Source of the DNA: MW101C3 sp943367595
Lineage (GTDB): Bacteria > Cyanobacteriota > Cyanobacteriia > PCC-6307 > Cyanobiaceae
Direction of reading: 5' to 3'
DNA length: 64,000 nucleotides
NCBI GenBank assembly: GCA_943367595.1
Contig: CALRJS020000009.1
Location: 1-64,000, forward strand
Shown: positions 32,875-40,332 of the stretch, in pieces
Layout: the number at the start of each line of letters is the position of its first letter
Position numbering within the stretch: the first letter of the stretch is position 1
Translations under genes and position numbers: made by a program
The notes under the pieces: generated by a model
What the model was told of the DNA's origin: nothing
Seen by the model: the letters and a program-made list of their open reading frames with translations, nothing else
Database searches by the model: none

Positions 32875-34397
32875 GAGAGCAGCGGGGCCGGCGGGTCCTG
32901 GTCTGGGGGTGGTTGGTCCTGCTCCAGCAACCAGCGGGCCACCGCCCAGGTTGCCCGGACGTCGTCGTGGTTGTAGCGGAGGATCCAGCGCAGGTTGTGG
33001 TGGCTGCCGCGGCCCGCGGCGGTGCCATCGCCGCGCCACTGGCGCCACCACAGCAGGCAGCGGGCCCCATCCACCCCCTTCTGGCTCCAGCGGAAGCCGA
33101 GCCAGCCAGCCACCCCCTTGAGCCCGTAGCTGCTCACCGGCAGCAGCCAGTGACGCCGCAGGCGCACGTGCAGATCCACCAGCCGCGCGCGCAGCGCCGC
33201 CACCTCCCGTTCGCTGGCGCCCTGGCGCTGGGCAAGCCGCACCAGCGCCACCGCCTCGGTTTCGCCGTAATGGAGCAGGGGCCAGCCCGGACGTCGCGCC
33301 AGCGCCCGCCGCAGGCGCTTCCACAGCAAGGCTTCGCCGTGCTCATGCAGCGCCAGCAGCGGCTGATAACGGCTACCGGCGGCTGCGGCCGTAGGCCAGC
33401 GGCCATCGGCCTGCCGCTCGATCCGCAGGAAGCCGTGCAGAAAGTCGTCGCGAGCGTCCGGGTCGGATTCGATGTCGTAAACGAGCACGCCGGGAGCCGT
33501 GGCCAGCTCCGGCAGCGCCAGCAGGGGCTGGCCGGGGAGAGGCGTGATCCGCTGCGGTGCACCGTCGCGTTGGACCCGCGCCTGGGCCACCAGCCGCTCG
33601 GCCACCTCGCGGTGCTGCTCACCATGCACCTCCAGCGCATCGGCCAGGGCACCGGGGTCGGCCGCCGCCAGGTCCGCCACCCCGCCCACATGGAGATCCA
33701 GCAGCAGCTCGCGGCGTTTGCCGCCGATTCCGCTCACTTCGCTGAGGTGGCCCTGCTGAGCCGCCTCCTGGTCGCACAGGCCCCGCCAGGAGCAGAGCAC
33801 GCATTTCTTGCGGTCGTTGACCAGCGGTGGCGGCTGACGTCGTTGCAGATCATCCGCCAGTTTCGGCAGGCTGTCATCGAGCTGGCGCTGCAGCCCGGGG
33901 CCCAGCGCCAGGTGTTCCTGCTCCAGCCCGCGGGCGCCGTGGGCCAGCACCAGGCCCTGGCCCACGCTGGCGTCCTGGTGCTCCCCCAGCAGCCGGCCCC
34001 AGAGGGTCAGCAGCAGGCGGTGTTCCCGCGTGAGCCGCCGGCCGTGGCGCGCCATCACCGGCAGGTAGGCATGGGCGCCCCAGCGGCTGCTGCCGGTGGT
34101 GCGCAGCAGCAGGGGCGGGTGAGCCTGCAGGGCCAGCCCACCTGGGCCCTCGCCGGCCAGCCGCAGCCCCACCACTGCAGGCGCCGCGGCGGCGCAACCC
34201 GCCTCACCCCGCTGTGGCTTGCGGCCCAGCAGCTGCACGAAGCAGCGCTGCTGGTCGTCCAGCTGCAGGGTGCGGTGGGCCGTCCAGAGGCGTCGTTCCT
34301 GCGGGCCATGGCGGTCGAGCCAGGCGCGGCGGCGGCAGCGGACCCAGCTGCGCAGCAACCGGTCGGTGAGCACCCGATCGGGGTGGGCGGAAGGCAT
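32871..34397 (-). CDS. TM0106-family RecB-like nuclease
   Basis: 508 residues. The first half resembles a RecB/Cas4-like nuclease domain ending in a cysteine segment (KKCVLCSWRGLCDQEAAQ) that may bind an iron-sulfur cluster, followed by a helix-hairpin-like SEVSGIGGKRRELLL. The second half has an RNase H/DEDD-like fold with VYDIESDPDARDD near residue 308 as the first acidic motif and later YNHDDVRATW. These pairings define the TM0106 family, whose cellular role is unknown, possibly in DNA repair. Not linked to any CRISPR array here. It is convergent with ygfZ. Confidence 0.82.
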   Translation of the reverse strand: MPSAHPDRVLTDRLLRSWVRCRRRAWLDRHGPQERRLWTAHRTLQLDDQQRCFVQLLGRKPQRGEAGCAAAAPAVVGLRLAGEGPGGLALQAHPPLLLRTTGSSRWGAHAYLPVMARHGRRLTREHRLLLTLWGRLLGEHQDASVGQGLVLAHGARGLEQEHLALGPGLQRQLDDSLPKLADDLQRRQPPPLVNDRKKCVLCSWRGLCDQEAAQQGHLSEVSGIGGKRRELLLDLHVGGVADLAAADPGALADALEVHGEQHREVAERLVAQARVQRDGAPQRITPLPGQPLLALPELATAPGVLVYDIESDPDARDDFLHGFLRIERQADGRWPTAAAAGSRYQPLLALHEHGEALLWKRLRRALARRPGWPLLHYGETEAVALVRLAQRQGASEREVAALRARLVDLHVRLRRHWLLPVSSYGLKGVAGWLGFRWSQKGVDGARCLLWWRQWRGDGTAAGRGSHHNLRWILRYNHDDVRATWAVARWLLEQDQPPPDQDPPAPLLS

Positions 34398-34500
34398 GCG
34401 GCCAGGCTAGAGGGGACAGTGGCCTGCCCAGAGGCCGGCACGCGCTCTGCCCCGCGGGATGCGTCACGCTGCTACGACCCTGGCACTTCCCCTCCCCCCC

Positions 34501-35988
34501 ATGGCGTCCGCCCCCCTGCCCCTGGAGCCCAGCCCGATCCGGTTCGGCACCGATGGCTGGCGCGGCATCCTCGGCGTCGACATCACGGTGGAGCGGCTGT
34601 TACCGGTGGCGGCAGCCGCCGCCCGCGAGCTGGAGCATTCCGCCCCACCGGGCCTGAACAGCCGCGAGGTGGTGATCGGCTACGACCGCCGCTTCCTCGC
34701 GCCCGAACTGGCGGAGGCGATCGCCGCCGCCGTGCGGGGTGCCGACCTGGAGCCCCTGCTCACCGACACGCCCGTGCCAACCCCCGCCTGCAGCTGGGCG
34801 GTGGTGGAACGCGGCGCCCTGGGCGCCCTGGTGATCACCGCCAGCCACAACCCACCGGAATGGCTCGGGCTCAAGATCAAGGGTCACTTCGGCGGCTCGG
34901 TGGAAGGCGACTTCACCGCCCGGGTGGAGAAGCGCCTGGAGGCCGGCGGCATCACCGTGCCGATCGGCGGCGACACCCCCCGCTTCGATGGCTGGGCCGG
35001 CTACCTGGCGGGGCTGCGCCGGCTGGTCGACACCGACGCCCTGCGCCAGGGCCTGGCACGGCTGGGCATGGCGGTGATCGTGGATCCGATGCACGGCTCG
35101 GCCGCCGGTGGCCTGCCGGCGCTGCTGGGCCAGCCGCCTGCCGCTGCACCCCACCCGGCTGAAACCGGCGGCATCCAGGAGATCCGCTCGAACCGCGATC
35201 CGCTGTTCGGCGGCCATCCCCCCGAACCGCTGGAGCCTTATCTGAGCGAACTGATCGCAGCGGTGCGCGCCAGCACCGCTGCTGGCCGGCCGGCGCTGGG
35301 CATCGTGTTCGATGGCGATGGCGACCGCATCGCCGCCATCGACGAGCAGGGCCGCTACTGCAGCACCCAGCTGCTGATGCCACTGCTGATCGATCACCTG
35401 GCCCGCGCCCGCGGCCTGCCCGGCGCCGTGGTCAAAACCGTGAGCGGCTCCGACCTGATGCAGCAGGTGGCCGAAGGCCTCGGCCGGCGCGTGATCGAGA
35501 AGCCGGTGGGCTTCAAGTACATCGCTGCCGAGATGCTGAGCGGCGATGTGTTGATCGGCGGCGAGGAATCCGGTGGGGTGGGACTGGGCATGCACCTGCC
35601 GGAGCGGGATGCCCTGTTCGTGGCCCTGCTGGTGGTGGAAGCGGTGGTGGAAGGGGGGCTGCCACTGGGCGAGCGGCTCGATAGGCTGCGCGAGGCCCAC
35701 GGCGGCGCCGGCACCTACGACCGCCTCGACCTGCGGCTGCGGGACATGGCCACCCGCCAGCGACTGGAACGCCAGCTGGCCGATGCCGCCCCCACGGAGG
35801 TGGCCGGCATGCCGGTGCTGGAGGTGATCCGCACCGATGGTGTGAAGCTGCGGCTCGGCGCCAGCCACTGGCTGATGCTGCGCTTCTCCGGCACCGAACC
35901 GCTGCTGCGGCTCTACTGCGAAGGCCCCAGCCCCGAGCGGGTGGCCGCGGTGCTCGCCTGGGCGCGGCAGTACGCGGAGGCGGCATGA
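34501..35988 (+). CDS. Phosphoglucomutase/phosphomannomutase family protein
   Basis: Alpha-D-phosphohexomutase of 495 residues, interconverting hexose 1- and 6-phosphates. The four family loops are complete: active serine loop VITASHNPPEWLG, metal loop GIVFDGDGDRIAAID, sugar loop GEESGG and phosphate loop RFSGTEPLLRLYCEG. Substrate preference (glucose, mannose, or glucosamine) is not clear from these. I start at ATG 34501; an upstream start at 34459 would add unlikely residues. It is the first of four overlapping genes (ATGA with rdgB). Confidence 0.92.
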   Translation: MASAPLPLEPSPIRFGTDGWRGILGVDITVERLLPVAAAAARELEHSAPPGLNSREVVIGYDRRFLAPELAEAIAAAVRGADLEPLLTDTPVPTPACSWAVVERGALGALVITASHNPPEWLGLKIKGHFGGSVEGDFTARVEKRLEAGGITVPIGGDTPRFDGWAGYLAGLRRLVDTDALRQGLARLGMAVIVDPMHGSAAGGLPALLGQPPAAAPHPAETGGIQEIRSNRDPLFGGHPPEPLEPYLSELIAAVRASTAAGRPALGIVFDGDGDRIAAIDEQGRYCSTQLLMPLLIDHLARARGLPGAVVKTVSGSDLMQQVAEGLGRRVIEKPVGFKYIAAEMLSGDVLIGGEESGGVGLGMHLPERDALFVALLVVEAVVEGGLPLGERLDRLREAHGGAGTYDRLDLRLRDMATRQRLERQLADAAPTEVAGMPVLEVIRTDGVKLRLGASHWLMLRFSGTEPLLRLYCEGPSPERVAAVLAWARQYAEAA

Positions 35989-36638
35989 CCCCCACCACGC
36001 CACCCGGCTCCGCCGCCACCGTGCTGGTGCTGGCCAGCGGCAATGCCGGCAAGCTGCGGGAATTCAACGCCGCGCTCAACGGCGAGGCGGCCCGCGCCGC
36101 CGGCCTGCCGCCGCTCGATGTACGCCCCCAGCCCAGTGGCTTCGAGGTGGAGGAAACGGGCGACAGCTTTGCCGCCAATGCCCGGCTCAAGGCCGAAGCC
36201 GTGGCCTTGGCCACCGGCTGCTGGGCACTCGCCGACGACTCGGGCCTGAGTGTGGAGGCACTCGGCGGCGCCCCCGGCATCCATTCGGCCCGCTATGCCG
36301 CCAGCGACAGCGAGCGCATCGCCCGGCTGCTGCGGGAACTGGGCGACCAAGCCGCAGCCCAGGAGCCCACCGCCAACCGCCGCGCCTGCTTCACCGCCGC
36401 CCTGGCTCTGGCTGATCCCAGCGGCCGCACCGTGCTCACGGTGGAAGGGATCTGCCCGGGGGAGATCCTCACGGCGCCGCGCGGCAGCGGCGGCTTCGGC
36501 TACGACCCGGTGTTCCTGGTACCGGAGGCCGGCCTCACCTTCGCGGAGATGGACCTCGATCTGAAGCGCCGCCTCGGCCACCGCGGCCGGGCCCTGGCGG
36601 CACTGCTGCCGCAGCTCGGGCCGCTGCTGCAGCCCTGA
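35985..36638 (+). CDS. rdgB: Non-canonical purine NTP pyrophosphatase RdgB/HAM1
   Basis: House-cleaning enzyme that hydrolyses dITP and XTP to monophosphates, preventing their incorporation in nucleic acids. Family motifs are VLVLASGNAGKLREFNAAL at the N-terminus, ALADDSGLSVEALGGAPGIH followed by SARYA, and GSGGFGYDPVFLVPE near the end. Length is 217 residues. It starts in the stop of the phosphohexomutase gene (ATGA overlap), and its stop overlaps the next ATG (TGATG). Confidence 0.95.
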   Translation: MTPTTPPGSAATVLVLASGNAGKLREFNAALNGEAARAAGLPPLDVRPQPSGFEVEETGDSFAANARLKAEAVALATGCWALADDSGLSVEALGGAPGIHSARYAASDSERIARLLRELGDQAAAQEPTANRRACFTAALALADPSGRTVLTVEGICPGEILTAPRGSGGFGYDPVFLVPEAGLTFAEMDLDLKRRLGHRGRALAALLPQLGPLLQP

Positions 36639-37027
36639 TGGCGGTCAATCTTACCAACGAGCTGGCCAAGGAACGCAACCGGGCGGCGGCAGAACGCACC
36701 TTGATGGCCTGGATCCGCACCTGCCTGGCGTTGATCAGCTTCGGCTTCGGCCTCGACAAGATCATCGGCGCCATCAACACCGGTCGCCTTGAGCGGCCCG
36801 TCCATGCCGGCCTCGGCGTGCGGCTGGTGGCGATCGGCTTCGTGCTCACCGGCATCCTGGCCATGGCTGCCGCCGCGCGGGAACACCTGCGCACGCTCAA
36901 GCGGCTCCAGCGTGACGACTTCGTCTATGTCGATCAGACCTCGATCGGCATCGCCACCGCCGTGGCCCTCACCCTGATCGGCAGCGTCGCCCTGATCCTG
37001 TTGATCACCGGTGCGAGGCCGATGTGA
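36638..37027 (+). CDS. DUF202 (YidH-type) membrane protein
   Basis: 129 residues with three predicted helices and the DUF202 hallmark LAKERNRAAAERTLMAWIRT at the start, then CLALISFGFGLDKIIG. Known in many bacteria as small inner-membrane proteins without defined activity. It begins at the last base of the rdgB stop and its stop overlaps the next gene's GTG by a GTGA pattern, so all four genes 34501-37890 are probably translated as one unit. Confidence 0.85.
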   Translation: MAVNLTNELAKERNRAAAERTLMAWIRTCLALISFGFGLDKIIGAINTGRLERPVHAGLGVRLVAIGFVLTGILAMAAAAREHLRTLKRLQRDDFVYVDQTSIGIATAVALTLIGSVALILLITGARPM

Positions 37028-37890
37028 ATCCAGCCGTGGCGCTGGCGCTGCCCGTCACCCTGTTCGCGTTGATGTTCGCGCTGGGGTTGGGGCTCTCCGC
37101 CACCGAGCTGGCCCTGGTGCGCCACCGGCCCTTCCTGCTGCTGCGCGCGCTGCTGGGCACCTGCCTGCTGGTGCCGCTGCTGGCCCTGCTGCTGCTGAAG
37201 CTGCCGCTGGCCGCCGCTCTCTCACCGCCGGCCCGCTACGCGATCGCGCTGATGGCGCTCTGCCCCAGTGCGCCGCTCACGCTGCGCAAGGCCCACCTGG
37301 CGCGCGGCAACCGGGAGCTGGCGGCCAGCCTGCAGGTCGCCGCCGCCCTGCTGGCGGTGGTGTCGGTGCCGCTGCTGGCGTGGCTGTTCAGCAGTGCCTT
37401 CGGCCTGGAGCGCTGGGCGATCCGCCCGGGCGTGGTGTTGGAGCAGGTGGCCACCGCTCAGCTGCTGCCGCTGGCCGGCGGCATCGGGCTGAGGCTGTGG
37501 CGGCCGGTCTGGGCGGAGCGCTGGGAAGGCCGCTTCGACCGCCTCGCCGATGGGCTGGTGCTGCTGCTGACCGTGGTGCTGCTGGCGGCCACCCTGCCCG
37601 AGGTGGTGAGCTTCTTCTCCCGCGATGGGCTCGCCCTCGGGCTGATGGCGGTGATGGCACTGGGCTCGCTGGTGATCGGCTACCTGCTGGCTGGCGGCGA
37701 CCCGATCGCCCGCACCACCGCCCCGCTGGTCACCTGCCTGCGCAATCCTGGCCTGGCGCTGCTGATCGCCAGCCACCACGGCGGGGAGGTGAAGCAACTG
37801 AAGCTGGCGATCCTTGCCCATCTGCTGATCACGGCGCTGGTGGCACTGCCCTTCGTGCGCTGGCGAAAACGGCAGCGGCGGCTGGCGTGA
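37024..37890 (+). CDS. Bile acid:sodium symporter-like membrane protein
   Basis: 288 residues, mostly hydrophobic, with 8-9 predicted helices. The pattern near the start (LPVTLFALMFALGLGLSATELALV) and helices such as YAIALMALCPSAPLTLRKAH and RTTAPLVTCLRNPGLALLIA, which contains an exchanger-like polar pair, resemble the BASS/arsenical-type Na+-dependent transporters. The substrate is unknown. Start is GTG 37024 overlapping the DUF202 stop. No sodium-site residues can be assigned with confidence. Confidence 0.6.
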   Translation: MNPAVALALPVTLFALMFALGLGLSATELALVRHRPFLLLRALLGTCLLVPLLALLLLKLPLAAALSPPARYAIALMALCPSAPLTLRKAHLARGNRELAASLQVAAALLAVVSVPLLAWLFSSAFGLERWAIRPGVVLEQVATAQLLPLAGGIGLRLWRPVWAERWEGRFDRLADGLVLLLTVVLLAATLPEVVSFFSRDGLALGLMAVMALGSLVIGYLLAGGDPIARTTAPLVTCLRNPGLALLIASHHGGEVKQLKLAILAHLLITALVALPFVRWRKRQRRLA

Positions 37891-38089
37891 GCGGGCAAAG
37901 GCAGAGGGCTCGGTGCTGTGAAGGGGGCACGCGCCGGAATGTTGCGGACGCTTTCACTGCATGGCGGCGATGTTGCCGGCGCGGTCACAGTGAGACATCC
38001 CCTCACCCCGCCGACGCTCCCTGCGCTCCTCCCCTGCGGACGGCGCCATGGAGGTCGCCGCAGAGATCACCGCGCAGGTCGCTGCCCCG

Positions 38090-38581
38090 ATGTTCCTGAA
38101 AACGCCCATCCTGATCAGCGGAGCCCTGGCGAGCTGCGCGCTCGGCCTGCTCGCCGCGCCGGCGCCCGCCCGCGCCGAGGTGCTCTACACCCTCACCACC
38201 ACCTGCAGCCTGATGGGGGCCGACCCCAAAGCCTGCACCGTGGAAGCGGAGGATTTCGGCCGCGTCACCCTGTACCGGCACCGCATCGGCGCGATCACGA
38301 AAACGATCCGCGTAAGGGACACGCCGCTGAAGATGGAGCTCTACGACGCGGACACCAAGCAGTGGAAGCAGCTGCAGAGTGCGTCGGCGCGCTTCTCCGC
38401 CAACACGGTCTGCTTCAACGGTCGTGATCTCTGCGTCGTCAATCCCAATTACCTCAACAGCGTGAAGGAAAGCCGGCCCGAATTGATGGCAGGGCGGGAT
38501 CTGGTGCGGGTGCACTTCGACAGCACCGGCCGCACCAACGCCAGTTGCTACGACGACGGTTGTGATCTGGTGCAGAAATGA
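38090..38581 (+). CDS. Secreted protein of unknown function
   Basis: I start at ATG 38090, giving MFLKTPILISGALASCALGL then LAAPAPARA, a good signal peptide; ATG 38048 would add 14 residues in front. The mature ~130 residues begin EVLYTLTTTCSLMGADPKAC and have six cysteines in three spaced groups (including VCFNGRDLCVVNP and ASCYDDGCDL), which could form disulfides outside the cytoplasm. It overlaps the following repeat protein by ATGA, so the two are likely co-expressed and may act together. Confidence 0.68.
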   Translation: MFLKTPILISGALASCALGLLAAPAPARAEVLYTLTTTCSLMGADPKACTVEAEDFGRVTLYRHRIGAITKTIRVRDTPLKMELYDADTKQWKQLQSASARFSANTVCFNGRDLCVVNPNYLNSVKESRPELMAGRDLVRVHFDSTGRTNASCYDDGCDLVQK

Positions 38582-39570
38582 AGACTCTCGCAGGATTGGC
38601 CCTGGTGCTGGCCGGCGTGATCACGCTGCCCGCCGGCGCCGGCTTCGCTTTTGAGCCTTCAGCGCCCTCCGGCTCCACGCAACTGATCGCCCGGGGTGGC
38701 GGCGGTGGTGGTTCAAGGGGCGGCGGGGGCTCCCGCGGTGGCGGTGGCGGGGGCAGCTTCCGCAGCGGTGGTGGTGGTGGTGTCCGCAGCGGTGGTGGTG
38801 GTGCTGGCAGGGCCAACACCGGCTTCAGCGGCGCCGGCAGCGGACTCAGCCGCGGATCCTCCAGGCCCAGCGGCGGCTGGAGCAACCAGGTGCGTCAACC
38901 GGGCGTGAACCCCTCGCTCAATCGGCCCAGCGGCAACGCCGGCGCCGGCAACCGCAACCTGAACCGCGACACCAACCGGGCTGCCAATCGCAACCTCGAC
39001 AACAACCGGACGATCAACCGCGACCTGAACCGCGACGTGAACAGAAACGTCAACCGCGATCTCAATCGCAATGTGAACGTCAACCGCGACTTCAACCGCG
39101 ATGTGAACGTCAATCGGAACGTCAACGCCAACTGGAACCGGCGCGTCAACATCAACAACGTGAACGTCAATGCCGGCTGGGCGCGGCCAGGCTGGGGCGT
39201 GGCGCGGCCGTGGAATTACGGCTGGTATGGCGGTTGGAGCACGCCGGCTTGGGGCTGGTGGGGCGCCAGGGCCGCCACCTGGGGCATCGCCACCCTCGCC
39301 ACCGCCTCGATCATCAACAGCGCCGTTGATGCGGCCATCAGCGCCAACCAGACCTACATCCTGGTGCCGCAGAGCAACTACCAGCTGATCTTCGCGTCGG
39401 TGGTGCCCACCAGCAGTTCGGTGGTGAGCTTCGCCGTCAGCGCCGACGGCGGCACCTACGAGCTCACGGCCGACTGCAACGCCGGCCTGCTGGATGGCCG
39501 CCAGCCCCAGTCCGCCGCGGAGGCGGAACTGCTCAATGCCGCCTGCCAGGTGGCCTTCGGCAACGTCTGA
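38578..39570 (+). CDS. Secreted Gly-rich protein with Asn/Arg repeat tract
   Basis: 330 residues in four parts: signal peptide (KTLAGLALVLAGVITLPAGAG), a Gly/Ser/Arg tract (about 39-70), an Asn/Arg tract (about 115-200) made of short units like NRDLNRDVNRNVN, and a C-terminal globular part (after NVNAGWARPGWG) with a hydrophobic segment and two cysteines (LTADCNAGLLDG and NAACQVAFGNV). The Asn-rich region has a regular NxN-type spacing suggesting an extended or beta structure. Family unknown; possibly a surface matrix or structural protein. Overlaps the preceding secreted gene by four bases. Confidence 0.68.
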   Translation: MKTLAGLALVLAGVITLPAGAGFAFEPSAPSGSTQLIARGGGGGGSRGGGGSRGGGGGGSFRSGGGGGVRSGGGGAGRANTGFSGAGSGLSRGSSRPSGGWSNQVRQPGVNPSLNRPSGNAGAGNRNLNRDTNRAANRNLDNNRTINRDLNRDVNRNVNRDLNRNVNVNRDFNRDVNVNRNVNANWNRRVNINNVNVNAGWARPGWGVARPWNYGWYGGWSTPAWGWWGARAATWGIATLATASIINSAVDAAISANQTYILVPQSNYQLIFASVVPTSSSVVSFAVSADGGTYELTADCNAGLLDGRQPQSAAEAELLNAACQVAFGNV

Positions 39571-39573
39571 AGC

Positions 39574-39594
39574 CGGGGGCGCCTGTCGCCCCCG
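39574..39594 (+). terminator. Strong hairpin after the Asn/Arg repeat gene
   Basis: CGGGGGCG (39574-39581) pairs with CGCCCCCG (39587-39594) around a 5-base loop, four bases after the stop. It lacks a T run, so it may terminate weakly, stabilise the upstream mRNA or affect the small gene at 39630. Confidence 0.45.
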
Positions 39595-39629
39595 AGTAGG
39601 ACGGAGTCAGGCCTCTGCCGTCAACGACC

Positions 39630-39794
39630 ATGTCCAAAGCCCAACTGAACGCGTTCCTGCTGCAGGTGGAGGGCGATCCCGCGCTCAAGGCCAGGGTGGA
39701 CGGGGCCGCCGATCCTGCTGCGGTGGTGCTGATTGCCGCCGAGCTGGGTCATGTGTTCTCCGCCGCCACCCTTAGCCGGCAGCAGCGGGGCTGA
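39630..39794 (+). CDS. Nif11-like leader peptide domain protein, 54 residues
   Basis: A small gene with ATG 39630. Its start MSKAQLNAFLLQVEGDPALK and the following AADPAAVVLIAAELGHVFSA match the Nif11/N11P family, whose members act as leader regions of lantipeptide-type precursors or as short stand-alone proteins. Here there is almost no sequence after the domain (TLSRQQRG), with no Cys or Ser/Thr-rich core peptide, so it is probably a stand-alone member. No modifying enzyme is nearby. The 3' end overlaps the convergent DUF1499 gene by 23 bases. Confidence 0.75.
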   Translation: MSKAQLNAFLLQVEGDPALKARVDGAADPAAVVLIAAELGHVFSAATLSRQQRG

Positions 39795-40332
39795 TCCCGG
39801 CATCGAGGGCCTGCTTCAGGCTCTCCAGCCGCGCTCGGTTCACCCCCAGGTCTGAATCCCCCAGGCGTGAGGCTGAGCGCACCTGCAGCACGCCAGTGCG
39901 GGCATCGACCGCCAGTTCGAGGTCGTCGATGAAGCCGAACAGGCGGCTTTCTGCGGTGGCGTGGAGATAGGCAGCCTCCGGCTCCTCCTCGAAGCGCTCC
40001 ACCGTCATCCCCGGCATGGCTTCCAGCACCGGCACCAGCTGGCGCAGACTGCCCAGCGGATCGGCGAGGGGCCAGTCCTGACGGACGCAATGGCTGGGCG
40101 CCGTGCAGGCGGAAAGGCGCCCGTCGTGCAGGCCGAGCTCCACCGGCACCGGCCCCACCAGATGGAACAGCGCAGCAGCAGCGGCCGCCGGCTGAAGGGC
40201 GAGCGGAGCTGCGACAGCCAGCAGCCAAAGGCCGGCCGTCACCAGCAGCCGGCCCAGACGCAAAAAGTGCTGTGGCGCCAGACCTGAAGCGGCACCGGAG
40301 GCGGGGCCAGTGGCGTGCGGGTGCGCGTTCAT
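39772..40332 (-). CDS. DUF1499-family exported protein
   Basis: 186 residues with a signal or membrane anchor (LLVTAGLWLLAVAAPLALQ, residues ~30-50) followed by a DUF1499 domain: SACTAPSHCVRQ, MTVERFEEEPEAAYLHATAE and the diagnostic RSASRLGDSDLGVNRARLES. Function unknown; plant and cyanobacterial members are thylakoid-lumen or periplasmic proteins. The start at ATG 40332 overlaps the stop of the carotenoid oxygenase gene by four bases (ATGA), so the two are transcribed together. Confidence 0.83.
   Translation of the reverse strand: MNAHPHATGPASGAASGLAPQHFLRLGRLLVTAGLWLLAVAAPLALQPAAAAAALFHLVGPVPVELGLHDGRLSACTAPSHCVRQDWPLADPLGSLRQLVPVLEAMPGMTVERFEEEPEAAYLHATAESRLFGFIDDLELAVDARTGVLQVRSASRLGDSDLGVNRARLESLKQALDAGISPAAAG

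Noticed and set aside
31654..33324. 556-residue minus-strand frame over pyrE and ygfZ
   Set aside because: Low-complexity product and no motif, opposite two genes with complete family signatures.
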